NCBI RefSeq assembly: GCF_002949735.1
Contig: NZ_CP026681.1
Coordinates: 6,602,501-6,666,500, forward strand
Direction of reading: 5' to 3'
DNA from: Nostoc sp. 'Peltigera membranacea cyanobiont' N6
GTDB lineage: Bacteria; Cyanobacteriota; Cyanobacteriia; Cyanobacteriales; Nostocaceae
Length of the DNA: 64,000 nucleotides
Below, piece after piece: positions 10,645-18,905 of this stretch. The translations under genes and the position numbers were made by a program. Numbering within the stretch: the stretch's first letter is position 1; every line of letters starts with the position of its first letter. Under the pieces are notes generated by a model. That model saw only the letters and a program-made list of their open reading frames with translations, had not been told where the DNA came from and did not search any database.

Positions 10645-11016
10645 TCAAGGTCTTAATATCACGAACAAAAAACAGACTAATAATAAACCTAATAGCAACA
10701 GCAAAGCCTGATTGCGTTTTACCCAAGTTTTCACAGTTACAGCAAAACTGTTAGTGTAATGCTGCTGTTTTGACTCTAACTTTGTATCTTCAATATTTTG
10801 GTAGAGTGTACAGTCTTTGGCGTAGGGACGTTTAGGAAAATTGCAAGTATCATCAGCGTGATAGGTGCAGGTGTCGCACAGATACCCGTCCCCAGTGGCG
10901 CGGTGCAATGGAATACCGGGATGACCGTAAGCTTTGAGTGTCGTCCGGCAATAGGGACAACTTATAGCTTGATTATCAACGAGTTGATGGCAGTGGGGAC
11001 AAGATACAGTAGCCAA
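10645..11016 (-). CDS. Zinc-ribbon protein with C-terminal membrane anchor
   Basis: The 123-residue protein begins with a zinc ribbon (CPHC at about 6-9 and CPYC at about 20-23). A second cysteine-rich segment follows (CDTCTYHADDTCNFP and a later DCTLYQ), which may bind another metal. A polar linker leads to a single hydrophobic helix near residues 100-121, so it is probably tail-anchored with the metal-binding part in the cytoplasm. I know of no assigned role. It is convergent with nblS. Confidence 0.7.
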   Translation of the reverse strand: MATVSCPHCHQLVDNQAISCPYCRTTLKAYGHPGIPLHRATGDGYLCDTCTYHADDTCNFPKRPYAKDCTLYQNIEDTKLESKQQHYTNSFAVTVKTWVKRNQALLLLLGLLLVCFLFVILRP

Positions 11017-11117
11017 AACCTTTAGCGCAAATAGGTAAACACTTTGATTCTAGCCATTCTTGGATTTTACTAGCAACAGAGGCAAAAATTTTACAAGGGA
11101 GAAATTAGCGGATAGAA

Positions 11118-12641
11118 TTGTTAAGTTGGATGCCTCTCGGTGCTAGTATGATTGCTGACTATGGCTCGACCCTGCAAAACATTTTTCAAGCGATCGCTCC
11201 AAATAGTAACGAATCCGATGTAGAGCAAAAGGTAGTAGTTCCCCTTTTGCACATCCTTGGTTATAGCAATACTGATTGGCAGTCTCAAGTAGTAATTCTA
11301 CAATCTAAGCTTGATTTCCTAGTGGGTCAACCAGATTCCGCTTTAATAAAACCAGCCTATTTAATTATTGAAGTTAAAGCACCCAGTAAAAACATTGCCC
11401 ACAGCGTTTGGCAAATTAATAATTACATGCGCCATACTGGGTCTGTTATCGGTCTCTTAACCAATGGCTATGACTTTCGTATACTTTATAACTATGATAA
11501 AAAAATTACAACTATTGTAGAATATTCCCAATCCACACTTATTCAAAAATATAGGTCATTTTACAAAATTTTATCCAAAAAAACTTATTTAAACTTTACT
11601 TCTACTTTGTATAAAAATCAACAAAATATTCGATTACAATTTTTAAATTTAATCTCAAAAGAGGTGCAACAAGAAGATATGTTGGGTTTATTTAACAAAG
11701 CTAAGACCTCTCCCATTCCAACACAGCAACCCAGTGAAGAAAAAATTCTAGTTTCTGAAACTAAGGAGGAAAGTAAATCAATGATTATTACTGTATTTAA
11801 TAACAAAGGAGGTGTAGGTAAAACTACAACAACTATCAACCTTGCTGCTGCTCTCAACAAGCTAGGTAAACGAGTACTGCTGATTGATATTGACGCTCAA
11901 GCTAATCTGACAATGGGATTAGGAATAGATCCTCTTGATGATATTGAACAGAAAGGGAAGAAAGATATTACCCATCTACTTACTGAACCAAGAACTAAAT
12001 TAGAGGACACAATCACTACAACTAATTGGGGAGATGTTCAATTGGACTTGGTTCCATCACATATACGCCTCAGTCGAATGGAAACTACGCTTAATCAAAC
12101 AGTAGATAGCGATCGTCTACTTGCAAAAAAGCTGAAAAAGCATGATTACGATTTTGTACTTATTGATCCGCCTCCCTCATTCGGTAAAGTTAACAGCATA
12201 TCATTAATGGCATCATCAGCTATTCTTATTCCTACTCAGTTATCAGCCTACGCAATTAGAGCTTTAGAATATGTACTAGATCGAACAAATGAAATAGAGC
12301 AATTAAAAGATGAACCTCTACCAATTTTGGGAATAGCCGTTAGTATGTACGACCAAAAATCATCTAACTACAATAAGTCTATGGTTGTCAGACTTTTCGA
12401 GATTCTTGAGAAGAGTGGCGGGAGTAACAAAGTGGAACTTTTTCCTGAAAGCACTTGGATTCCACGTTTAAATATAGTTTCTATTTGCCAAGATAAAGGA
12501 TATCCACTATACCAAGGCGAATTTGACAACACACTTGCTTCTCAAGAAAAAGAGGCTGCACAAAAAGTTCTAGAACGCTACACCAATCTAGCTCAACATT
12601 TAATTAAAATTACTACTGGAGATTCAAAAAATAATGGATAG
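11118..12641 (+). CDS. PD-(D/E)XK nuclease domain fused to ParA-type ATPase
   Basis: Residues 15-120 look like the N-terminal domain of type I restriction HsdR proteins: Glu36, Asp66 (KLDFLVG) and E85-V-K87 (IIEVKAP) form a plausible PD-(D/E)XK metal site. A Lys/Tyr/Asn-rich linker leads to a complete ParA/Soj ATPase from about 222: deviant Walker A KGGVGKT (230-236), IDIDAQANLT and LIDPPPS. The open frame starts at TTG 11118; ATG at 11130 or 11148 is equally possible and keeps the nuclease motifs. A strong AAGGAGG precedes an internal ATG at 11781, which would give a ParA of 286 residues. It overlaps the ParB-like gene by 8 bases. The region is more AT-rich than its neighbours. Confidence 0.85.
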   Translation: MLSWMPLGASMIADYGSTLQNIFQAIAPNSNESDVEQKVVVPLLHILGYSNTDWQSQVVILQSKLDFLVGQPDSALIKPAYLIIEVKAPSKNIAHSVWQINNYMRHTGSVIGLLTNGYDFRILYNYDKKITTIVEYSQSTLIQKYRSFYKILSKKTYLNFTSTLYKNQQNIRLQFLNLISKEVQQEDMLGLFNKAKTSPIPTQQPSEEKILVSETKEESKSMIITVFNNKGGVGKTTTTINLAAALNKLGKRVLLIDIDAQANLTMGLGIDPLDDIEQKGKKDITHLLTEPRTKLEDTITTTNWGDVQLDLVPSHIRLSRMETTLNQTVDSDRLLAKKLKKHDYDFVLIDPPPSFGKVNSISLMASSAILIPTQLSAYAIRALEYVLDRTNEIEQLKDEPLPILGIAVSMYDQKSSNYNKSMVVRLFEILEKSGGSNKVELFPESTWIPRLNIVSICQDKGYPLYQGEFDNTLASQEKEAAQKVLERYTNLAQHLIKITTGDSKNNG

Positions 12642-13467
12642 TTCAGAACGTCGCGCTCGTATTCGCGCAAATTTGGGCATTGAACCAATTAGTCATGGTC
12701 AAGTTTATACTTTCCAGATTGCTATATCAGCACTTGAACAGCAGAATATTTCCCTCGAAAGACGACAGCTAATAGAGGAAACTCTAACTCAACACAAAAG
12801 TAATTTAATTCCTCTAATTGTGCGCCGTACCGAAGCGTATAGTGAAGAAGAGGAGTACGAAGTTGTCTATGGTGCTGATTGGTGTCTTGTTGCTAAAGAA
12901 CTTGACATTGAAAAGCTATGGGTTTGGGTATTTGATATGAATGATGAGCAAGCTGCTGCTGCTAAAGATGAAATGCAGCAGTTGCTTGGCTATTCAATTG
13001 ATGGTGAAAATAGTGTAAAAGGAGAAACTGATATTAGTAGTTTAATTGATCAAAAGCTCAAACCAATTTATACCAAAATAAATCAATTACTTTCAAATAG
13101 TTTAGCTAATACAGAAAAATCAGATTCTGAAGGAAAATTAAGAGCAATTGAAAGCCGACTTGAAAATATATCATCTGCATTGGAAACACTTACAGTACTT
13201 GTTAAAGAAATAGTGCCTCCACTAAAGTTGAATTTGGTGATAGCAAATGAGGAAGAAATCAAGAGTGCCTTAGAGGAAGGTGGCGCAACTAAAAATCAAA
13301 TAAATGCTGCATGGGAAGCTATTAAATATTGGAAACAATCAGGCAAAGTTTTAACCTGGCAAAATCTTAAGAAATCGTCTGAATCAGGCAGTGAACATAA
13401 GATTAAAAACTTTGCGAAAGCTACTTATGAGAAAGTAAAAAAATTTACAGATATACGCAATAGCTAG
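12634..13467 (+). CDS. ParB-like protein with altered CTP-binding motif
   Basis: This 277-residue protein is translationally coupled to the ParA fusion (ATG inside its last codons). Residues 40-120 resemble a ParB N-terminal domain: LIPLIVRRT, YEVVYGADWCLVAKELDIEKLWVWVFDMNDEQAA. The position of the usual G-E/H-R-R CTP-binding box reads GADW, so nucleotide binding may be lost. A coiled-coil stretch follows (about 145-190). The C-terminal part, EEIKSALEEGGATKNQINAAW, is a small helical unit that may be a nucleic-acid-binding or partner domain. I see no helix-turn-helix of the KorB/Spo0J type. The pairing suggests a segregation-like or defence operon. Confidence 0.72.
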   Translation: MDSSERRARIRANLGIEPISHGQVYTFQIAISALEQQNISLERRQLIEETLTQHKSNLIPLIVRRTEAYSEEEEYEVVYGADWCLVAKELDIEKLWVWVFDMNDEQAAAAKDEMQQLLGYSIDGENSVKGETDISSLIDQKLKPIYTKINQLLSNSLANTEKSDSEGKLRAIESRLENISSALETLTVLVKEIVPPLKLNLVIANEEEIKSALEEGGATKNQINAAWEAIKYWKQSGKVLTWQNLKKSSESGSEHKIKNFAKATYEKVKKFTDIRNS

Positions 13468-13590
13468 TAGCTGTATTAAACCTCAGTTAATACACCTTCG
13501 CCTTAGCAATACATGACTGTATACGATTACCTATACTGTCATGGAATAGTAAATTTACTAACTCCTGACTCTTGAATTCTGCTGTATTTT

Positions 13591-14538
13591 CTAACCCCGC
13601 ACCTGTCGCAGTGCGTTAAACGCCTTACCTCGCAACCCAACTGGTAACAACGATAAACCTAAAGCAGTCCAAGCTTTAGGAGTGGAAAAAGACTTTCCTG
13701 CCAAAACTAGCTCTCTGCCTTTTTGTGTTTCACCCTTTTCAATTAAACGCAAACCTAATAATAACTGCGTTTCAGTTAGACGATTTTTCCTAATTGCCTC
13801 TATTTGTTCAGAATCAAATTTATAACTTTCTAAATATCGCATCTTATCAAATAAATAAGGAATGGCTCGATTGATACCTTGCTGTTCTGCATGAGTGCGA
13901 TATTCCATCAATAATTCAGGTAAATAATAACCATTTTTTCCAGCCAAGGCTAGACGTACAAATAAATCATTGTCCTCACAATTTTGCATATTTGGCTGCA
14001 TATATCCTAATTCTTGCAATGTCTTACAGCGAAATAATGTCGCCCCAACTTGAAAGCTTTGTTGAATAAATACAACTTCCAACAAATTATCTACAATACC
14101 TGCTGGTAAATTCTTCCTACCCCAGCGATGAGAATTTTCTTGAGTTTTTTCCTCATCCCGGACATTGTTAATATCAATTATCCAATGGTCTGTACCAACA
14201 AAATCAATGCTAGAGTCTTGAGCAAGAATAGCTGCGGTATTTGACAGAAAATTGGGTGTTAGCCGATCGTCATCATCAAATTTAATAAAATATTCACCAC
14301 TGGCAGCATCAAAACCAGAGCGCATATTATTACTTTTACCAATATTTTGCAGATGACGGATATATTTAATCCGTTCGTCTGTGTACTGTGACATCAACTC
14401 AGGTGTGCGATCGCTAGAACCGTCATCACAAATAATTAGCTCAAAGTCTTGCTCAGACTGATTTAGTACACTGTCAATGGCGTAAGGAAGAAGATGAACG
14501 CGATTAAAAGTAGGAACGCAAACAGTAATTTTAGGCAT
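13591..14538 (-). CDS. Family 2 glycosyltransferase
   Basis: The 315-residue GT-A enzyme starts MPKITVCVPTFNRVHLLPYA, then has the nucleotide-binding CDDGSSDRT segment and a DDDD stretch (FIKFDDDDRLTP) serving as the DxD metal site. It continues with GATLFR and an ED(N/D) acceptor-side motif (NCEDNDLFVRLA). It probably adds a sugar to a surface glycan at the membrane face. The C-terminal 90 residues are helical and possibly membrane-associated. It runs in the same direction as the next glycosyltransferase-like gene, 76 bases away. Confidence 0.88.
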   Translation of the reverse strand: MPKITVCVPTFNRVHLLPYAIDSVLNQSEQDFELIICDDGSSDRTPELMSQYTDERIKYIRHLQNIGKSNNMRSGFDAASGEYFIKFDDDDRLTPNFLSNTAAILAQDSSIDFVGTDHWIIDINNVRDEEKTQENSHRWGRKNLPAGIVDNLLEVVFIQQSFQVGATLFRCKTLQELGYMQPNMQNCEDNDLFVRLALAGKNGYYLPELLMEYRTHAEQQGINRAIPYLFDKMRYLESYKFDSEQIEAIRKNRLTETQLLLGLRLIEKGETQKGRELVLAGKSFSTPKAWTALGLSLLPVGLRGKAFNALRQVRG

Positions 14539-14614
14539 AAGATTCTATACTAAATATAAAAAATAGACAGCTTATATCAATTGCTAATTTAAGGCATCGT
14601 CAATCAAGCTATAT

Positions 14615-15628
14615 TTAGCGGATAGCTCTTTGAATCTTATTTATTGTTTTGTTGAAAAGTTTATTAGTCTTTGCAATTATACTAAGTGGTTTTAACTCTT
14701 TTGGTCTTTGTTCTGGCTGTTTGAGAAAGCGATAATGTAAAAACTCATTGGCATAACAAATATTAACATCTTGTCCTTGACATAACTGGGCAAAATCATG
14801 AGAAGAATAGCTCATATAATGGATGCGATGAATGGGTTTTAAGCCATCTTGATTGTAAAGAACATTATTAATATTGACGAAAGGATCTGCATTGGCACAG
14901 TTACCTGTTCTATCTTCACCATTGGGGCTAAGTGTAAAGTTAAAAAGTGGGCGATCGCAGCGCAAAGTCATATAGTTAAACAAAAAAGCATCATCCCACC
15001 ATCCATTGATCCATTCAACTTCCCTATGGGTAATTAATCGCTCTTTCATTGTTTGAATTTCTTTAACAGTAAATAGCCCTCGTTTAGAGCCAAAAAAGCT
15101 AGAGCAATGTAGCTTAGAACGGATATCTGCTTCTGTATATAGTCCAGTTTGTTCTATAAGTGGAATATTTAACGCTGCAACAGCTTCATCCTTAATATGT
15201 TCCCAATCATCAAAAATAAAATCGTATGTTTCTAGCTTGTCAATTAGATTATTGAGTGGCTTCATTGCCAAACTATCACTATCGTAAAATACGAATTTAT
15301 CAAAAATCCCTTCAAAGCCAACAAACTTTCTTTGTAAATGACTTTTGTACCAACTAGAACGCGATAATTTTGTCTCTTTTTTACTAGACTGAGCAGCCCA
15401 GACCTGATGAGCAAATTCTTCCCAGCGTTGAATTACATCCCAATTATCAAATAGGATTACATTCTTTCGAGCATTAACTTCTTGCCTAACTAAGTCTAGT
15501 TGTTCATTGTATGGAATAATACAAATAGGGATATCTGCGCTAATATTCACCTCAATGCTGTTTAGTAAAGCTACTAATTGGTCAAACACCACATCATTAG
15601 CAAGGGTGTAAATACCGAAAGAATCCAT
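14615..15628 (-). CDS. Npun_R2821/R2822-type protein, glycosyltransferase-like
   Basis: The start MDSFGIYTLANDVVFDQLVALLNSIE is that of a cyanobacterial family I recall under the Npun_R2821/R2822 label. The FVFYDSDSLAM segment gives a D-x-D that would bind metal and nucleotide-sugar, as in GT8-like enzymes, and INGWWDDAF and HIHYM-type segments lie further on. The length of 337 residues fits one GT-A domain. Pairing with the GT2 gene suggests both modify one glycan; substrate is unknown. A short basic tail ends the protein. Confidence 0.72.
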   Translation of the reverse strand: MDSFGIYTLANDVVFDQLVALLNSIEVNISADIPICIIPYNEQLDLVRQEVNARKNVILFDNWDVIQRWEEFAHQVWAAQSSKKETKLSRSSWYKSHLQRKFVGFEGIFDKFVFYDSDSLAMKPLNNLIDKLETYDFIFDDWEHIKDEAVAALNIPLIEQTGLYTEADIRSKLHCSSFFGSKRGLFTVKEIQTMKERLITHREVEWINGWWDDAFLFNYMTLRCDRPLFNFTLSPNGEDRTGNCANADPFVNINNVLYNQDGLKPIHRIHYMSYSSHDFAQLCQGQDVNICYANEFLHYRFLKQPEQRPKELKPLSIIAKTNKLFNKTINKIQRAIR

Positions 15629-16216
15629 TTTGATAAACCCTTTTTATCTCTAGTTACTGAGCAACGCAGACAATATTATCGTTATTTCCTGAGCTATTAT
15701 TCCCAAATAATCAATAATATACACATCTTTACGCTTTGTGCTGAGAGATCGAGGAGAAAGCGATTTTGGTTAGTTTGGATGATACTAGATTCCGCCACTT
15801 TTGAGTCATTGCTTATACTGCAACTTCTGGAGCTTGCTTCTTAGAGTTGTCTATGATATTTTGCTAAATAGCATAAAATACACTGATTCTATCAATTTGC
15901 CGTATTTTATGATGCTATCAAATAGCCGAAGGAGTTTGGAGTTAAGATCGCTGAGATAATCTACCAAATATATAACAAGTAGAAAAGCCATTCTTGTTGA
16001 TTGAGAAGTCGATGTCTGATATATACCTGAATTTTTCAACGAAGCGCCTGTTGCGATCGCTCTGAACAAAATCATCAATGGTAGGGATGAAATACATAGT
16101 CTGGGATGGAAGCGACTAATTTCGTTTCCTGAACTTGGTAGTCAGGATAGCATCCTACAATTAATATACGTATACAAACTATTCATAATCGTACTGTCAA
16201 AGGCGGAGGCTAAACA
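15629..16216. other. Intergenic region with hairpin and possible operator
   Basis: About 590 bases separate the leftward glycosyltransferase gene from the rightward MFS gene. Near 15866-15926 an imperfect inverted repeat pairs TAGCATAAAATAC with GTATTTTATGATGCTA. A 10-base palindrome TATACGTATA at 16165-16174 sits about 45 bases before the MFS start and could be a repressor operator. Small reading frames here lack ribosome sites and family resemblance. Confidence 0.4.
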
Positions 16217-17656
16217 TTGGGACAATTGCAAGCACAACCTCTGGTTTTGTCAGACTCTCAAAAAAATTGGGTTTTACTCGGTGTTGGACTTGGGGTGTTC
16301 ATGTCTACCCTTGATGTGGGCATCATCAATGTTGCTTTACCCACATTGGTACAAGCCTTTGATACCAGTTTTCCTACAACCCAATGGGCGGTATTGAGTT
16401 ACCAGTTGGTCAGTTCTGGTTTAGTTTTGGGGGCAACGCGCTTGGGAGATATGTGGGGCAAAAAGTCCTTATATCAGGGGGGACTTGTTCTGTTTACCTT
16501 AAGTTCGCTGTTGTGTGCTTTTGCACCTAGTATTGAGTGGTTGATTGCCTTTCGCGCCCTTCAAGGACTGGGGGCGGTGTTCATTTCTGGGCTTGGTTTG
16601 GCAATTATCACAGAAGTTTTTCCATCTTCCGAACGCGGTCGGGCTGTTGGCGTTATCGGTAGTGTTGTGTCACTGGGAATTGCTTTTGGCCCTTCCGCAG
16701 GCGGACTACTCTTAAGCTGGTCAGGCTGGCGTAGTATATTCTCGATCAATGTACCGTTGGGGATCGTAGCTAGTTTTTTGGTAGTTAGGGTGGTGCCACC
16801 TTCTGTACGGATTGAGGGTAAACAAAAATTTGACTTTTTTGGAGCCATATTAGCTTTATTAACTCTGGGTAGTTTTGGTCTGGGTATGACACTAGGGCAA
16901 AGTCAGGGCTTTGGCAGTACTAATGCACTGATATTATTAGCGATCGCTGGCGTAAGTTTCACAATTTTTTTGGTAGTTGAAGCGATCGTAGAACAGCCGC
17001 TACTAGAGCTACAACTGTTTCGCAATCTTCAGTTGAGTATGGGTTTGCTTAGTGGCTGGCTAGCATTCATTGTTATTGGCGGTTCGCTACTCATCGTCCC
17101 TTTCTTTCTAGAGGGCGTTAAGCATTATCCGACGGTAAAAGTGGGGCTGCTACTAGCTGTGTCACCCGTACTTAGCGGGTTAATTGCCCCACTAGCTGGA
17201 ACACTTTCAGACCGCTTTGGCGCTCGACTAATCAGCCCAATTGGGCTGGGGTTAATGATAGGTGGCTGTCTGGGGATTAGCACCTTTGATGCTCAAATTA
17301 CTGAGCTTGGCTATGTGTCGCGCTATTTTATTTATGGCATTGGACTAGGTTTATTCCAATCGCCCAACAATAGCACTGTCATGGGAGCAGTACCAAGGGA
17401 GCGGCTAGGGATTGCTTCTGGACTACTTTCTTTGTCACGAACATCAGGGAACACAGTAGGAGTTTCTTTAATCGGGGCAGTATTTGGGGCATTAATCGCT
17501 AGCATGTCTGCGGGTGCGGATGTCTCTGTTGCCCCTCCTGATGCGATCGTTGCGGGGTTCCAAGGAACTTTTCGTTTCGCAGCCCTAATCCTTTGTGGGG
17601 CAGCAGTTGCATCCGTTTTGAGGATCGGTGGGAGGAAGAGGGACAAGGGGATTTGA
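16217..17656 (+). CDS. MFS transporter, DHA2 (EmrB/QacA-like) family
   Basis: The 479-residue protein has about 14 hydrophobic segments. FMSTLDVGIINVALPTL (helix 1), TTQWAVLSYQL and the loop GDMWGKKSLYQ are hallmarks of 14-helix drug/proton antiporters. The second half carries GTLSDRFGARLIS. I accept the TTG start at 16217 because GGAGG sits eight bases upstream and the protein then has a normal N-terminus. Proton-driven efflux of small organic compounds at the plasma membrane is likely. The SDR gene follows 61 bases later on the same strand, so the two may be co-transcribed. Confidence 0.87.
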   Translation: MGQLQAQPLVLSDSQKNWVLLGVGLGVFMSTLDVGIINVALPTLVQAFDTSFPTTQWAVLSYQLVSSGLVLGATRLGDMWGKKSLYQGGLVLFTLSSLLCAFAPSIEWLIAFRALQGLGAVFISGLGLAIITEVFPSSERGRAVGVIGSVVSLGIAFGPSAGGLLLSWSGWRSIFSINVPLGIVASFLVVRVVPPSVRIEGKQKFDFFGAILALLTLGSFGLGMTLGQSQGFGSTNALILLAIAGVSFTIFLVVEAIVEQPLLELQLFRNLQLSMGLLSGWLAFIVIGGSLLIVPFFLEGVKHYPTVKVGLLLAVSPVLSGLIAPLAGTLSDRFGARLISPIGLGLMIGGCLGISTFDAQITELGYVSRYFIYGIGLGLFQSPNNSTVMGAVPRERLGIASGLLSLSRTSGNTVGVSLIGAVFGALIASMSAGADVSVAPPDAIVAGFQGTFRFAALILCGAAVASVLRIGGRKRDKGI

Positions 17657-17717
17657 GTGAGAACTTATAACAAGTCTTTCTCAATTACCAATTATTAATT
17701 ACCAAGGAGTTAAATAA

Positions 17718-18467
17718 ATGACAGAGAAATTAGCAGGAAAAGTAGTAATTATCACTGGGGCATCATCGGGAATTGGAGAAGCAACTGCGATCGCTTTGGC
17801 TTCAGTTGGAGCAACAGTAGTATTAGCTGCTAGGCGTGGCGATCGCCTCCAGGCTTTGACAAAACGCATTGAAGCTAGTGGTGGCAAGGCGTTGCCCATT
17901 GTCACCGATGTGACTGATGAAAACCAGGTAAATAACTTGGTGGCCAAGGCAAATGCAGAATTGGGAAGGGTTGATATCCTTGTGAATAATGCAGGGATTG
18001 CCTTACTTGGAACCATTGAAGCGGGAAATAGCTCAGACTGGCGGCGATCGTTTGACCTCAATGTACTAGGACTGTTATATGCTACTCATGCTGTTTTGCC
18101 TTTGTTGAAGGCGCAAAAATCGGGGCATATAGTCAATATTTCCTCGGTGGCTGGCCGGACAGCGCGGGCGGGGGTTGGTGTTTATAATGCTACCAAATGG
18201 GGTGTTAATGCCCTCTCCGAAGCATTGCGCCAAGAAGTTCACAAAGATAATATCCGCGTCACCATTATCGAACCAGGTTTGGTGGATACGGAAATTGACA
18301 ACCAAATTACCGATCCCGTTGCCAAACAACGCATTGAAGAACGGCGCAAGGCAATTACACCTCTGCATAGCGAAGACATTGCCGCTGCGATCGTTTATGC
18401 CGTCACGCAGCCATCGCGCGTTAATGTCAACGAAATCCTCATCAGGCCAACTGGACAAGAACATTAG
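17718..18467 (+). CDS. Short-chain dehydrogenase/reductase (YdfG-like)
   Basis: This 249-residue classical SDR has TGASSGIG (residues 13-20, NADP loop), NNAGIA, the catalytic Ser in NISSVAG and YNATKWG with the Tyr-x-x-x-Lys pair. The AARRGDRL after strand 2 favours NADP(H). AAGGAG lies properly before the ATG. The overall sequence resembles NADP-dependent 3-hydroxy acid dehydrogenases, but substrate cannot be read. Downstream of an efflux gene, it may detoxify the same compound that is exported; that is inference. Confidence 0.88.
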   Translation: MTEKLAGKVVIITGASSGIGEATAIALASVGATVVLAARRGDRLQALTKRIEASGGKALPIVTDVTDENQVNNLVAKANAELGRVDILVNNAGIALLGTIEAGNSSDWRRSFDLNVLGLLYATHAVLPLLKAQKSGHIVNISSVAGRTARAGVGVYNATKWGVNALSEALRQEVHKDNIRVTIIEPGLVDTEIDNQITDPVAKQRIEERRKAITPLHSEDIAAAIVYAVTQPSRVNVNEILIRPTGQEH

Positions 18468-18535
18468 ACTTCTTGCAGAAGCGGGGAAAAGTTTAACAGG
18501 CAAAGAGATAGAATTTACCCTTTATTCTTTTCCCT

Positions 18536-18711
18536 AATATAGGATTACTATTTGATTTTTGAACGAAATTAAGTATTGTAGAGTGTGCTAGTAGTCTGTC
18601 AATAAATAATTGATGGATAAATTTCCTGTAGAGACGGCGATTTATCGCGTCTCTCTAACCGTCAAAATGAATTTGACAGACTACTAGAACGGAGTTCGTA
18701 ACGCACTATTA
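18536..18711 (+). repeat. Dispersed 79-bp repeat interrupted by a MITE (filled site)
   Basis: The segments 18536-18589 and 18686-18711, joined, align base for base with the reverse complement of 61402-61480, with about 8 differences in 79 bases by eye. The copy here is split by a 98-base palindromic insertion. Most of the rest of this 438-base gap (18468-18905) is other repeat debris, including a fragment reading CTCTACGAGACGCTGCGCG near 18866. Confidence 0.8.
18588..18687. mobile_element. 100-bp palindromic MITE with TA target duplication
   Basis: Terminal inverted repeats GTAGTCTGTCAA and TTGACAGACTAC are flanked by TA on both sides (18589-18590 and 18685-18686). Inside is a hairpin of the type GAGACGGCGATTTATCGCGTCTC. 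The uninterrupted copy at 61.4 kb has a single TA at this exact point, so the insertion and its TA duplication are read directly. Mobilisation by an IS630-type transposase in trans is inference. Confidence 0.85.
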
Positions 18712-18905
18712 TCAAGGGTTTGATGCCGTACTCTCCGTGCTAACACATCCTACGGATATTTTCTCCAAATCAAATCGGAAGGCTATATCTGGTAAAAGTA
18801 CCCTAATATTTATTAGTAGTAAAGCTGTCATGCTTGTAAAATAGAGCATTTAGGTCAAGTCGCTTCTCTACGAGACGCTGCGCGAACGCTGCAATTAAAA
18901 AAAGC

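Noticed and set aside
15578..16078. Two small frames between the glycosyltransferase and MFS genes
   Set aside because: One overlaps the glycosyltransferase start, the other falls over the hairpin area; neither has a ribosome site or protein-like motif.
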